Assembly: GCA_947497495.1 (NCBI GenBank)
Contig: CANMGT010000001.1
Location: 868,001-932,000 of the forward strand
Origin: an uncultured Lentibacter sp.
GTDB taxonomy: Bacteria; Pseudomonadota; Alphaproteobacteria; Rhodobacterales; Rhodobacteraceae
DNA: 64,000 nt
Reading direction: 5' to 3'
The number at the start of each line of letters is the position of its first letter. Position 1 is the stretch's first letter. Below the pieces are notes generated by a model, which was given only the letters and a program-made list of their open reading frames with translations, did no database searches and was not told where the DNA came from. The translations under genes were made by a program, and so were the position numbers. Shown here one piece after another: positions 17,038-26,185 of this stretch.

Positions 17038-18527
17038 CAGAGGGTTCCTCCGGCTGCTTTGGTGGCGATTTTCCCCAAGCTACGCTGCAAGCGCCAATCC
17101 CGAAAGCCCCATTCTCGCCAATCGGCAGATAGAGTTTGCGAGCGGTTCAGATGGTAACACAGGCGATGGCCTTGCGCGGCTTCATACCGCGTGATCGCGG
17201 GCAACGCATGAGCGCTAAGACTGCAGACATAAGCAGGGTCGAGCACGTTTTCCTGACTGAGGTTAAAACGTGCGATGCTGGCTGAGAAACTTACAAAGCT
17301 GGCAGCATAAAGCGCGGCAACTCCGAGCAGGGCGGTGCGCGAAAGAAGCCATGCCGCAGGCCTGTCTTTGAGCGTTTGGTAGACAACGAGAGCAAGGCCG
17401 AGCGCGACAACAACCATCCAGATAAAGGCCGCGATGCGCAGATGCGTGAGGCCATAAGTGGCAACATAAAGCTCGAGCCGCAATAGCGACGACAGCACCA
17501 GAAAGATGTTCTGGGCAACCCAGACAAGCAGCGCGACACGCAGCAACGGGTTGGTGTTGGTAAAGGGGCGGGCGGCGAGTGCGAAGCCTCCGGCGAGCAG
17601 CGCTGTGGCCAGAAGCGGGTAAGCGCCGCGGTGTGCATATTGCGCGTAGCTCATTCCGTCAGGCAGGCTCGCACCGCCCCAAAGATAGGTCAGATCAAGC
17701 GCGGTTTGAGCTGCAAACATCAGGTTGAACAAGGCCAGCGAGCGCAGGATAGAACTGGCGTTCAGCGCAGCCGGAACAGGCAAACTGGGGAGGCCGGAAG
17801 AGCCGAGCTTGAGCCGCTCTTGCATGTTTGACGACAGCAAGATCGGCAGGACCGTGATCGCAAGGCCAAACCAGAAGAGCCCGCGGTAGAACAGCTCGCC
17901 AGATAGCCATTCAACCCGCACCGCGCTGTCAAACCAACCCGCAAGCATCGGGTTGGCAGAGAGCAGGAGCGAGGCAAAAACAAGCCCCAAGCCAAGCGGC
18001 AGTAGCCAGCTCTGGCTTGTCGCCTTGAGAGATGTTTGAGGCGCGCCAGACAGGGCCGTTTGCGCTGCGTTTCGCACCTCGGAAAGTGCGACCTCAGGGG
18101 CGCTGTTGACAAACCGCCAAAGCGCGCCGAACCAGCGGTTCAAGCCGGGCCAACCACCCAGAGCAAGCCAGACAACCGACAGCATCAGCCCCACAAAGAA
18201 AAAGCCGTAAGACAGCGCTTGCGAGTATTCAACGAGCGGCAGAAAAGTAAGCGTGGCGAAGCCCAAAGCGCCGGTGCCCTTGCGCCCGTTGAGCAGCCAA
18301 AGCGCCAGCAGAATGGCAATGCCAAACAGCGCTAGCGAAATGCCGGGCTGGGCTTTCCAGAGCAAAGCATCGCCTGCAATCACTAGCGCTGCGAGCGCCA
18401 CGACGCGGGGCAGCATGGGCTGTGTTGAACCGCGCGTCTTGGGGTGTTTCGGCGGAGGTGTTTCGCTCATCCACCATCCGTCCATCTGCACTGAATTTGG
18501 CACGCCTCTGACGAGAAAAGCTTTCAT
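17037..18527 (-). CDS. DUF4173 polytopic membrane protein
   Basis: 496 residues with about ten to twelve hydrophobic helices, ending in a soluble tail with several Trp and Arg residues (WREWGFRDWRLQRS). The segment NPLLRVALLVWVAQNIFLVL plus ELYVATYGLTHLRIAAFIWM is typical of DUF4173. Function is not established for the family. The start at 18527 (MKAFLVRGVPNSVQMDGWW) is preferred to an internal ATG at 18470 because the RGVPxS...DGWW segment looks conserved, although the ribosome-binding site is weak. It is translationally coupled to a response regulator and a nearly sensor-less kinase, which suggests a signalling role. Confidence 0.8.
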   Translation of the reverse strand: MKAFLVRGVPNSVQMDGWWMSETPPPKHPKTRGSTQPMLPRVVALAALVIAGDALLWKAQPGISLALFGIAILLALWLLNGRKGTGALGFATLTFLPLVEYSQALSYGFFFVGLMLSVVWLALGGWPGLNRWFGALWRFVNSAPEVALSEVRNAAQTALSGAPQTSLKATSQSWLLPLGLGLVFASLLLSANPMLAGWFDSAVRVEWLSGELFYRGLFWFGLAITVLPILLSSNMQERLKLGSSGLPSLPVPAALNASSILRSLALFNLMFAAQTALDLTYLWGGASLPDGMSYAQYAHRGAYPLLATALLAGGFALAARPFTNTNPLLRVALLVWVAQNIFLVLSSLLRLELYVATYGLTHLRIAAFIWMVVVALGLALVVYQTLKDRPAAWLLSRTALLGVAALYAASFVSFSASIARFNLSQENVLDPAYVCSLSAHALPAITRYEAAQGHRLCYHLNRSQTLSADWREWGFRDWRLQRSLGKIATKAAGGTL

Positions 18528-18689
18528 GTCACTGTCCTTTTATTTCCATTGGCACCATTGTCGCGGGCTGGTGTGCAGGCCGCTAGCGGCGTTTGTGCAG
18601 TTTTTGCGCAGTTCATCTCGTGAGGTCAGCGCTTGCGTAAAGGCCCTGCCCGTGAGACGCTTTGTGCAACTTCGAAGAGGCCGCAAACG

Positions 18690-19679
18690 ATGCAAACCAA
18701 AACGACAGAACAGACGGCGCAGCTGCCGCAAACCCTAGAGCCGCGCAACACGGGTATGGCGCTTGACTTGGACTGGGTGGCACGTGTGCAGGCAAACACC
18801 TCGGCTATCGAGCGTCGGGCTGCGGGCCTGCCAGCGCGTCGCAGCGTAAAGAAAGACAACCAAGCTGCTTGGTTGCTCAAAGCCGTGAGCTGTATTGACC
18901 TGACAACGCTCGCGGGCGACGACACGTCAGGGCGCGTCGCACGCCTGTGCGCCAAAGCGCGCCAGCCTGTGCGCGAAGACATTCTGGGCGCCCTCGGCGT
19001 GTGCGGCATCACCACTGGCGCTGTCTGCGTTTACCACGATATGATCGCACCAGCGCGCGCCGCTTTGGCAGGCAGTAGTATCCCGATTGCGGCTGTAAGC
19101 ACTGGCTTTCCGGCAGGGCTTTCGCCGTTTCATCTGCGCGTTCAAGAGATCGAGGAAAGCGTCAAAGCGGGTGCAAGCGAGATAGACATCGTGATTTCCC
19201 GTCGCCATGTTCTAACGCAAAACTGGCAAGCGCTTTATGATGAGATGCGCGCCTTTCGAACGGCCTGTGGCGACGCTCACGTGAAGGCGATCCTGGCAAC
19301 GGGCGAGCTAGGGAGCCTACGCAATGTGGCGCGCGCTTCGCTTGTCTGCATGATGGCGGGCGCTGATTTTATCAAGACATCCACAGGCAAGGAAAGCGTC
19401 AACGCAACATTGCCTGTGAGCCTCGTGATGATCCGCGCTATTCGCGACTATGAAGCCGCCACGGGTTTCCGCATCGGCTACAAGCCGGCAGGCGGGATCA
19501 GCAAGGCGAAAGACGCGCTTGTCTACCTCGCGCTGATCAAGGAAGAGCTGGGCGACAGATGGCTTTCACCCGACTTGTTCCGCTTTGGCGCATCAAGCCT
19601 TCTGGGCGATATTGAACGACAATTAGAACACCATGTGACAGGCGCCTATTCGGCTTCCTACAGACATGCGGCGGGGTGA
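18690..19679 (+). CDS. deoC: Deoxyribose-phosphate aldolase
   Basis: 329 residues, class I aldolase that splits 2-deoxyribose 5-phosphate into glyceraldehyde 3-phosphate and acetaldehyde. The Schiff-base lysine is Lys229 in FIKTSTGKE and the second active-site lysine Lys199 in VKAILATGELG. It is longer than E. coli DeoC (about 259) by an N-terminal extension of some 60 residues, as in the longer animal and alphaproteobacterial type. The start at 18690 follows AAGAGG. The stop overlaps the start of the ALDH16 gene (GTGA), so acetaldehyde made here could be oxidised by the partner. Confidence 0.92.
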   Translation: MQTKTTEQTAQLPQTLEPRNTGMALDLDWVARVQANTSAIERRAAGLPARRSVKKDNQAAWLLKAVSCIDLTTLAGDDTSGRVARLCAKARQPVREDILGALGVCGITTGAVCVYHDMIAPARAALAGSSIPIAAVSTGFPAGLSPFHLRVQEIEESVKAGASEIDIVISRRHVLTQNWQALYDEMRAFRTACGDAHVKAILATGELGSLRNVARASLVCMMAGADFIKTSTGKESVNATLPVSLVMIRAIRDYEAATGFRIGYKPAGGISKAKDALVYLALIKEELGDRWLSPDLFRFGASSLLGDIERQLEHHVTGAYSASYRHAAG

Positions 19680-22030
19680 AGAACGTGAGCGTTAAAGATA
19701 TTTTGCAGAGCATGGACTACGGCGAAGCACCCGAGAATGCGGCGGAGGCCTTTGGCTGGATCACCGACAATGGCGCGCGCTTCGGGCAGTTTATTGACGG
19801 CGAATTTACCGCGGCAGGTGAGGGCTTTCTGAGCCGCAATCCGGCCAATGGCGAGACGCTCGCAGAGCTGACACAGGCCAGCAGCGCCGACGTTGATGCT
19901 GCTGTCAACGCCGCCCGCAAAGCCCAGCCGAAATGGGCGAAGCTTGGTGGGCATGGCCGCGCGCGCGTGCTTTATGCGCTTGCGCGTTTGCTGCAAAAAC
20001 ACAGCCGCCTGTTTGCGGTGCTTGAAACGCTCGACAACGGCAAGCCTATCCGCGAGAGCCGCGATATCGACATCCCCCTCGTGCAGCGGCATTTTTACTA
20101 CCATGCTGGCATGGCGCAGCTGATGGAGGCCGAGCTTCCCGACGCTGAGGCGCTGGGCGTTTGCGGGCAGATCATCCCTTGGAACTTTCCGCTTCTGATG
20201 CTGGCGTGGAAGGTCGCACCGGCGATCGCGATGGGCAACACTGTTGTGTTGAAGCCCGCAGAGTATACCTCGCTCACCGCACTCTTGTTTGCCGACATCT
20301 GCCGTCAGGCGGGTGTGCCGAAGGGCGTTGTGAATATCGTCACAGGCGATGGCACGGTTGGCGAGATGATTGTCGCGCATGAGGGCATCGACAAGATCGC
20401 CTTCACCGGCTCGACAGAGGTTGGCCGCAAAATCCGCCAAGTGACGGCGGGAAGCGGCAAGGCGCTCACGCTCGAGCTTGGCGGCAAAAGCCCCTACATC
20501 GTGTTTGACGATGCAGACATCGACTCAGCCGTTGAAGGGCTGGTGGATGCGATCTGGTTTAACCAGGGCCAAGTTTGCTGCGCAGGCTCGCGGCTGTTGG
20601 TGCAGGAAGGCATCGCCGAGGTGTTTTACACCAAGCTCAAAGCGCGGATGGCGAAACTGCGGCTGGGCAACCCGCTGGACAAGTCTATCGACATCGGCGC
20701 GCTTGTTGATCCGGTTCAGCATCAAGCGATCTCCGACATGTTGAGCGCAAATGATGAAGGAGAGGTTTACGTGGCACCCGTAGACCTTCCCGTTGAGGGC
20801 TGCTTCTATCCGCCGACGCTTATCACCGGGCTGTCGAGCGCGTCTAAGCTGATGCAGGAAGAGATATTCGGGCCGGTGCTTGTTGCGACGACGTTCCGCA
20901 CGCCAGCCGAGGCTGTGAGCCTCGCCAACAACTCGCGCTATGGCTTGGCTGCGAGCGTCTGGAGCGAAAACGTCAACCTCACGCTCGACATGGCGCCCAA
21001 GCTGGCGGCTGGTGTTGTCTGGGTCAACGCGAGCAACCTGTTTGACGCCGCTGCAGGCTTTGGCGGGGTGCGTGAAAGCGGCTTCGGGCGCGAAGGCGGT
21101 TGGGAAGGTTTGCAGGCCTACACCAAGCCCAAGGGCAAGCGAAAGGCGCTGGCAAAGACCGAGCCGAACGCTGGCAAAGACGGCCGCGAAGGCGGGCTCG
21201 ACAGAACGGGCAAGCTTTACATCGGCGGCAAACAGGCGCGGCCTGACAGCGGCTATTCCAAGCCTGTCTTTGCCAAATCCGGCAGGCTGATTTCGGAAGT
21301 TCCGGTGGGCAGCCGCAAGGATATTCGCAACGCTGTCGAAGCCGCGCGCGGGGCGTCTGGCTGGGGCAAAACGACAGGGCATTTGCGGGCGCAGATCCTT
21401 TATTATATGGCGGAAAACCTTGAGGCGCGGAGCCGCGAATTTGCCGACCGGATTGATGCTGTGAAGGGCGGCAGGAGCGGTGCAAAGGAGGTTGAGGCCA
21501 GCGTGAAGCGGCTGTTTACCTACGCGGCATGGGCCGACAAGTTTGACGGTCAGGCGCATGGCGTTCCGATCCGAGGGGTTGCCTTGGCGATGCGCGAGCC
21601 TGTTGGTGTGATCGGCGCGTTTTGTGACGACGAACTGCCACTTCTGGGCCTTGTCTCGGTGATGGCGTCAGCGATGGCGATGGGCAACCGCGCGGTGCTT
21701 GTTGCCTCCGAGCCCTACCCGCTGGAAGCACTTGATTTTGTGCAGGTTCTGGAGACATCCGATGTGCCTGCAGGCGTGGTAAATGTCCTGACAGGGAGCC
21801 ACGCGGAGCTGGCAAAACCCTTGGCGTCACACATGGACGTGGACGCTATCTGGAGCTTCTCCTCCAGCGATATTTCAGGAGAAATTGAAGCGCAAAGCGC
21901 AGGTAATTTGAAGCGCACATGGGTCAATAACGGACAGGCGCGCGACTGGTTTGGAGAGGCTGGCGAGGGCCGCTCTTTCCTCAATGCGGCGACTGAAGTG
22001 AAGACCATTTGGGTGCCTTACGGGGAGTAG
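19676..22030 (+). CDS. Two-domain aldehyde dehydrogenase of the ALDH16 type
   Basis: 784 residues: a full ALDH domain (about 1-490) fused to a second, degenerate ALDH-like domain (about 510-784). In the first domain the catalytic Cys301 lies in FNQGQVCCAGSR and the general base in ELGGKSP. The second domain retains the fold segments (REPVGVIGAFC, AMGNRAVLVAS, VPAGVVNVLTG) but has no catalytic Cys motif. This is the architecture of ALDH16; a bacterial member from the related genus Loktanella has been studied structurally. The start is GTG at 19676 overlapping the deoC stop, or GTG at 19685. The pairing with deoC suggests oxidation of acetaldehyde or a related aldehyde to acid. Confidence 0.9.
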   Translation: MKNVSVKDILQSMDYGEAPENAAEAFGWITDNGARFGQFIDGEFTAAGEGFLSRNPANGETLAELTQASSADVDAAVNAARKAQPKWAKLGGHGRARVLYALARLLQKHSRLFAVLETLDNGKPIRESRDIDIPLVQRHFYYHAGMAQLMEAELPDAEALGVCGQIIPWNFPLLMLAWKVAPAIAMGNTVVLKPAEYTSLTALLFADICRQAGVPKGVVNIVTGDGTVGEMIVAHEGIDKIAFTGSTEVGRKIRQVTAGSGKALTLELGGKSPYIVFDDADIDSAVEGLVDAIWFNQGQVCCAGSRLLVQEGIAEVFYTKLKARMAKLRLGNPLDKSIDIGALVDPVQHQAISDMLSANDEGEVYVAPVDLPVEGCFYPPTLITGLSSASKLMQEEIFGPVLVATTFRTPAEAVSLANNSRYGLAASVWSENVNLTLDMAPKLAAGVVWVNASNLFDAAAGFGGVRESGFGREGGWEGLQAYTKPKGKRKALAKTEPNAGKDGREGGLDRTGKLYIGGKQARPDSGYSKPVFAKSGRLISEVPVGSRKDIRNAVEAARGASGWGKTTGHLRAQILYYMAENLEARSREFADRIDAVKGGRSGAKEVEASVKRLFTYAAWADKFDGQAHGVPIRGVALAMREPVGVIGAFCDDELPLLGLVSVMASAMAMGNRAVLVASEPYPLEALDFVQVLETSDVPAGVVNVLTGSHAELAKPLASHMDVDAIWSFSSSDISGEIEAQSAGNLKRTWVNNGQARDWFGEAGEGRSFLNAATEVKTIWVPYGE

Positions 22031-22216
22031 CGCACGCTGGGGTTAACGTTGGGTTGTTAACCGTGAAACGATTGTGCCTAAGGTATGCAGCTATGCGTGC
22101 AGCTTTTCGTGCATAACGCGTGCATACAGTTTTGCGTGAAAAACTTAAGGGAAATTAACTTAACGCAGCGCACGGCGTTGATGAGGTTTTGCGCCTTGGC
22201 TTTGCCAAGTCGCCCA

Positions 22217-22261
22217 GCCGATTGGTCGGATCGCAGCTTTGCTGCGATCCGACCAATCGGC
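22217..22261. terminator. Large perfect palindrome between convergent genes
   Basis: Two 21-base arms (22217-22237 and 22241-22261) match perfectly around a TTT loop, giving a very stable hairpin readable from either strand. It lies between the convergent ALDH16 and M16 genes, so it may act as a bidirectional terminator, although no T-run follows. The whole gene-free stretch is 22031-22343 (313 bases); 22081-22130 also holds several repeats of the words TGCGTGCA / CGTGCATA. Confidence 0.7.
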
Positions 22262-22343
22262 CATGCCCAACTGCGGAGGTTGCAGCTTTGATGCAATTGA
22301 CGTGGGCGGGAGGCCCCGAAACTTTTGGTGGCGAAATTCGGGC

Positions 22344-23642
22344 TTAGAGACCTTCGGGTTGGCCGACGACTGTGAAGCTTAGCATCTCCGGTTTGAGCCA
22401 TTCGCGCGCGACGCGGTTTATTTGATCAAGCGTCACCGCGTTCACGCGGTCGTTGCGTGTTGCGATATAGTCGATCGGCATGCCTTGGATTTGCATTCCT
22501 ACGAGGATGTTCGCGATCGGCCCGTTGCCGTCAAAGCGCAGCGGGTAGGCGCCTGTCAGGTATGTCTTGGCGTCTTGCAGCTCTTGGGCTGTGACGCCGC
22601 TTTCTGCCATGCGCGCCCACTCGTCGCGGATCACGGCGATGGCTTCGGCGACGCGGTTGTTGGCGGACTGGACAGACCCCTGCCAGACATCGGCCCCGTC
22701 CTTGCCGGCGAGGTAGCTGTAGACACCATAGGTGAGGCCGCGTTTCTCGCGGACTTCTTCCATCAGGCGGCTCTCAAACCCGCCACCGCCAAGGCTGACG
22801 TTGAGCAGGTAGGCGGCGAAATAGTCGGGGTGGTCAAACGGAACACCGGACTGTCCGAAGACAGCAACTGACTGCGGTGTTTCAAAGGGAATGACCGTTG
22901 TTTTGCCGTCAAACGCAGGCTCGGCCTTTGCGGGCAGCGGCGCGCCTGTTGCGGGCAAGTCGCCCAGCAGCGTGTCGAGCATCGGGCCGACTTCGGCTTC
23001 AGTAACGTCGCCCACCACGCCGATAAAGACCCTGTCACGCGCGATCGTGGCGGCGAAGGCTGCCAGAATGTCGTCGCGCGTCAGGGCTGTCACGCTTTCG
23101 ACAGTTCCTGAGTCGTCGGAGCCGTAGGGGTGAGTGCCGTAGATGCGTTTTGCGAAGCTTTCGCCAGCGATGTTGCTTGGATCCTTTTCGTTTGAGCGGA
23201 TCCCGGAGAGAACCTGTCGGCGCACGCGTTCGATGGCCGCATCGTTGAACGATGGTTCAACCAAGGTTGAGCGCAGCAAAGCCAAGGCCTCGTCGCGGTT
23301 TTCTGTCAGAAACTTGGCCGAGACTGTTAGGGTGTCGTCGCCCACGTCATAGCTGAACGAGGCTGCAAGCCCGTCCCGGGCCTTGGCGAAGGCCCGCGCG
23401 TCAAGTGCGGCAGCGCCCTCTTCGAGCAGCCCTGTCATCAGATTGATAGCGCCGCGTTTTCCGGGTGCGTCAAGCGATGTACCGCCGCGAAAGCGCAGCT
23501 CAAGGGCTGTGAAGGGAATGGAGTGTTCTTCGACGTGCCAGACCGTCAGGCCGCCCGGTGTTGTGACGTCTTTGATGTCAACTTCAGCGAGGGCAGGCAG
23601 AGCTATCAGCCATGCTGCCAGGGCGAGGGCAAGAGCCTTCAT
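22344..23642 (-). CDS. M16 peptidase family protein, non-catalytic partner
   Basis: 432 residues with a signal peptide (about 1-19, ALPALAEVD), hence periplasmic. It has the M16 (insulinase/processing-peptidase) fold but the HxxEH zinc motif is absent: the equivalent segment reads GAINLMTGLLEEG. In family M16B such proteins pair with an active subunit. The upstream gene supplies that subunit, with a 4-base ATGA overlap. The stop codon lies inside a TTAGAGAC word at 22344-22351. Confidence 0.88.
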   Translation of the reverse strand: MKALALALAAWLIALPALAEVDIKDVTTPGGLTVWHVEEHSIPFTALELRFRGGTSLDAPGKRGAINLMTGLLEEGAAALDARAFAKARDGLAASFSYDVGDDTLTVSAKFLTENRDEALALLRSTLVEPSFNDAAIERVRRQVLSGIRSNEKDPSNIAGESFAKRIYGTHPYGSDDSGTVESVTALTRDDILAAFAATIARDRVFIGVVGDVTEAEVGPMLDTLLGDLPATGAPLPAKAEPAFDGKTTVIPFETPQSVAVFGQSGVPFDHPDYFAAYLLNVSLGGGGFESRLMEEVREKRGLTYGVYSYLAGKDGADVWQGSVQSANNRVAEAIAVIRDEWARMAESGVTAQELQDAKTYLTGAYPLRFDGNGPIANILVGMQIQGMPIDYIATRNDRVNAVTLDQINRVAREWLKPEMLSFTVVGQPEGL

Positions 23643-24979
23643 GATGCGTCTCCGTCTGGTGTCATCAGGTAGCCCGTGACTGATTTTTCAACTTTGAAAA
23701 CGCTTTTCGCGGCTGCGATGATGTCTTCCGCCGTGATGGATTGCAGCACCTCGGGCCATGTTTGCACATCGTCAACCGTAAGCCCGATGGCGAGCGCCTG
23801 ACCATAAAGATTGGCGAGCGCGCTGACGTCGTCGCGGGCATAGATCTGCGAGGCGCGCAGCTGCATTTTGATGCGCTTGAGCGCCTCTTTGTCGACGCCG
23901 CGTTCAACGTAGCTTTTCAGCACGTCGTCCAGCGCTTTTTCCGCGTCGGCGAGGCTGACCCCTTCGGTGGGCACCATGATCAGCGAGAAGCTCGTGTCGT
24001 CGAGCGCATCGCCGTCATAGTAGGATGCCGTATAGACAGCCTGTTGCGTTTCAAACTGCAGTTTCTCGGCCATGTAAGACGTTGTACCACCGCCCAGAAG
24101 CTCCGCGAGGAGCGTCAGAGCTGCGGCCTGCTTTTGTGCGCCACTGTCACGCTCAGGCGCAAGGTAGGTGCGGCTCACGTAGGGTTGCGCCACGCGCGCA
24201 TCACGAAACACCATCCGGCGTTCGGCGGTTTGCGGGGGCTCGGAGGGCCGTGCGCGTTTGCCAAGCTCGGGGTTGGCGGGCAGAACGCCGTAATACTTGT
24301 CAGCGAGGGCCTTCACGGCGTCTGGCGCGACGTCACCCGCGACAACGAGGATAGCGTTGTTGGGCGCATAGAAGCGCTTGTAGTAGGCAAGTGCCGCATC
24401 CAGATCGAGCGCTTCCATCTCGTGACGCCAGCCGATCACCGGCACGCCATAGCGATGGTTAAGATACTGCGCGGCGCGTTTTTGTTCGTTAAACAAAGCA
24501 CCCGGGCTGTTTTCGGTGCGTTGGTTGCGCTCTTCGATGATCACTTCGCGCTCTGTCAGGATGTCTTCCTCCGAGAGCCGCAGGTTGACCATCCGGTCAC
24601 TTTCCATGCTCATCATCAGTTCGAGCCGGTCAGCGGCGACGCGCTGGTAGTAGGCGGTGTAGTCATAGCTGGTGAAGGCGTTGTCGCCCCCGCCGTTGCG
24701 CGCCACTGTCGCCGAGAACTCGCCGGATGCAAGCTTGTCGGTGCCTTTGAACAAAAGGTGCTCAAGGAAGTGTGCAACACCTGACGTTCCGGGCCATTCA
24801 TCGGCCGAGCCAGCGCGATACCAGACCATATGCGTCACAACCGGTGCGCGGTGATCTTCGATCACGACAACTTTCATACCGTTGTCGAGCGTGAATGTGC
24901 TGACGTGGTCGTTTGTGGCGGCCTGCGCGGGCAGCGACAGGATCAAAAGGCTGAGCAGGGAGGTTACAAATGCGCGCAT
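23639..24979 (-). CDS. M16 zinc peptidase, catalytic partner
   Basis: 446 residues with a signal peptide (about 1-20, LPAQA). Zinc motif HFLEH (His70, Glu73, His74) and a downstream Glu-rich helix (EREVIIEERNQR) supply the ligands, so it is an active periplasmic insulinase/pitrilysin-type peptidase. The start at 24979 (MRAFVTSLLSLL) follows GGAGAC and gives the signal peptide; the open frame to 25075 adds an unrelated extension. It forms a coupled pair with the non-catalytic M16 gene and lies downstream of the DUF3035 lipoprotein and lspA. Confidence 0.9.
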   Translation of the reverse strand: MRAFVTSLLSLLILSLPAQAATNDHVSTFTLDNGMKVVVIEDHRAPVVTHMVWYRAGSADEWPGTSGVAHFLEHLLFKGTDKLASGEFSATVARNGGGDNAFTSYDYTAYYQRVAADRLELMMSMESDRMVNLRLSEEDILTEREVIIEERNQRTENSPGALFNEQKRAAQYLNHRYGVPVIGWRHEMEALDLDAALAYYKRFYAPNNAILVVAGDVAPDAVKALADKYYGVLPANPELGKRARPSEPPQTAERRMVFRDARVAQPYVSRTYLAPERDSGAQKQAAALTLLAELLGGGTTSYMAEKLQFETQQAVYTASYYDGDALDDTSFSLIMVPTEGVSLADAEKALDDVLKSYVERGVDKEALKRIKMQLRASQIYARDDVSALANLYGQALAIGLTVDDVQTWPEVLQSITAEDIIAAAKSVFKVEKSVTGYLMTPDGDAS

Positions 24980-25071
24980 GCGAAGTCTCCAGAATGTTCG
25001 GACAATAGATAAGGTTTCACGCGAGCGCATCAAGCGGCGTGGGCCAAAGTTAACAGACTTGTGAGACAGGT

Positions 25072-25602
25072 TCACTCGCCGTAGGGCGGAGCCGCAGGCG
25101 TGCGCGCACCGGTGCGGCGGTATTTATACCACTCGCCGTATGGCTCGAGCGTCTGACGTTTGTAGGCTTTCGCATAGGTGTCTTGCTTGAACAGGCGGAT
25201 CTTGGTGAAACGCGACTTGCGGCTGCGGAATTTCTCGTCTTCGGCGGCCAGTTCGGCGCGCACATTCGGGTTTACGCCGTTGCGCGACGCATGGCGCACC
25301 AAAGCGCCGTCTGAAGCAGGCACGCCCGTGTTGTTGAGCCGCGCCGGATTGCCGCCCAGAGCTGCGACGCCTTCGGCAAGCGGGTTTCTGTCGGTGAGGT
25401 TGGCTTGGCCTGTGGTTGGGGCTGGCAGCGCTGTATAGCTGTCTGGTGCCTGAAGCGGTTTGCTGGGCAGGATGCCAAACTCGTCAGGGCCTTCGCCGGG
25501 CTTTTCGAGCAGCTTCATCGAGATGTCACGTTCGTAAGAGCCACAGGCCGAAAGGGCGAGGGCTGCAACCAATGTGAGGGCAACGTGTGAAAGGCGCATC
25601 AT
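25072..25602 (-). CDS. DUF3035 lipoprotein
   Basis: 176 residues. N-terminus MMRLSHVALTLVAALALSAC with lipobox LSAC and lipidation Cys20. The mature part has the DUF3035 signature (ISMKLLEKPGEGPDEFGILPSKPLQ) and ends APPYGE. A predicted envelope lipoprotein of unknown function, typical of Rhodobacteraceae. The start at 25602 is set by GGAG 8 bases upstream and by the signal peptide; a second ATG follows immediately. It sits next to lspA, the peptidase that would process it. Confidence 0.88.
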   Translation of the reverse strand: MMRLSHVALTLVAALALSACGSYERDISMKLLEKPGEGPDEFGILPSKPLQAPDSYTALPAPTTGQANLTDRNPLAEGVAALGGNPARLNNTGVPASDGALVRHASRNGVNPNVRAELAAEDEKFRSRKSRFTKIRLFKQDTYAKAYKRQTLEPYGEWYKYRRTGARTPAAPPYGE

Positions 25603-25651
25603 GCTTCTCCAACTCCAGTGTGCTCTGACATAAACCATCTCGCGGGCCACG

Positions 25652-26131
25652 TCACGAGGCGTTTTTACGCGGCTCACCTGATGTAAACAAAACCATGCCA
25701 ACCGCCCCGATAAACACCGCGATATCAGCGATATTGAAGGCATAGGGATTGTTAAGCCCACAGCAGGACATGTTGATAAAATCAGCGACAGCGCCGTAAA
25801 TCACGCGGTCAATCACATTGCCAAGCGCACCACCCACAAGAAGGCCAGCGGAAATTTGCCCAGCAGGGCCTGTTTCTTCATGGTGAATCCACCATAAAAC
25901 TGCGCCGGATATGATAAGCGCAACGATAACCAGAACCCAGCGCGTAAGCGGGTTGTCTTCCGCGAAAAGCCCGAAGTTGACGCCGTAGTTCCAAGCCATA
26001 CGCAGGTTGAAGAAGGGCGGCAGCACGTCGATGCTGCCGATCTCGCGTAGGTTCATCGCGTGAACCACGAGGTATTTTGAAAGCTGGTCGGCGAGAAATG
26101 TAACCACCCCGACCCAAAAAACCTTGCGCAT
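25652..26131 (-). CDS. lspA: Lipoprotein signal peptidase II
   Basis: 159 residues, four membrane helices. Aspartyl protease motifs GNVIDR (104-109), VADF (Asp117) and FNIADIAVF (Asp136) are intact; it cleaves lipidated prolipoproteins before the modified Cys in the inner membrane. Length is normal. It is followed 49 bases downstream by the DUF3035 lipoprotein gene and lies downstream of purH. Confidence 0.95.
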   Translation of the reverse strand: MRKVFWVGVVTFLADQLSKYLVVHAMNLREIGSIDVLPPFFNLRMAWNYGVNFGLFAEDNPLTRWVLVIVALIISGAVLWWIHHEETGPAGQISAGLLVGGALGNVIDRVIYGAVADFINMSCCGLNNPYAFNIADIAVFIGAVGMVLFTSGEPRKNAS

Positions 26132-26185
26132 TGCGCTCTCCTGCCTGTCTTCACTTACCGTGAAAGTTGTATTGCTCGCTAACCT

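Noticed and set aside
20525..21559. Minus-strand open frame of 344 codons
   Set aside because: Antisense to the ALDH16 gene; GC-rich third-position effects keep it open.
23741..24784. Plus-strand open frame of 347 codons
   Set aside because: Antisense to the M16 peptidase gene; the minus strand carries the HxxEH motif and signal peptide.
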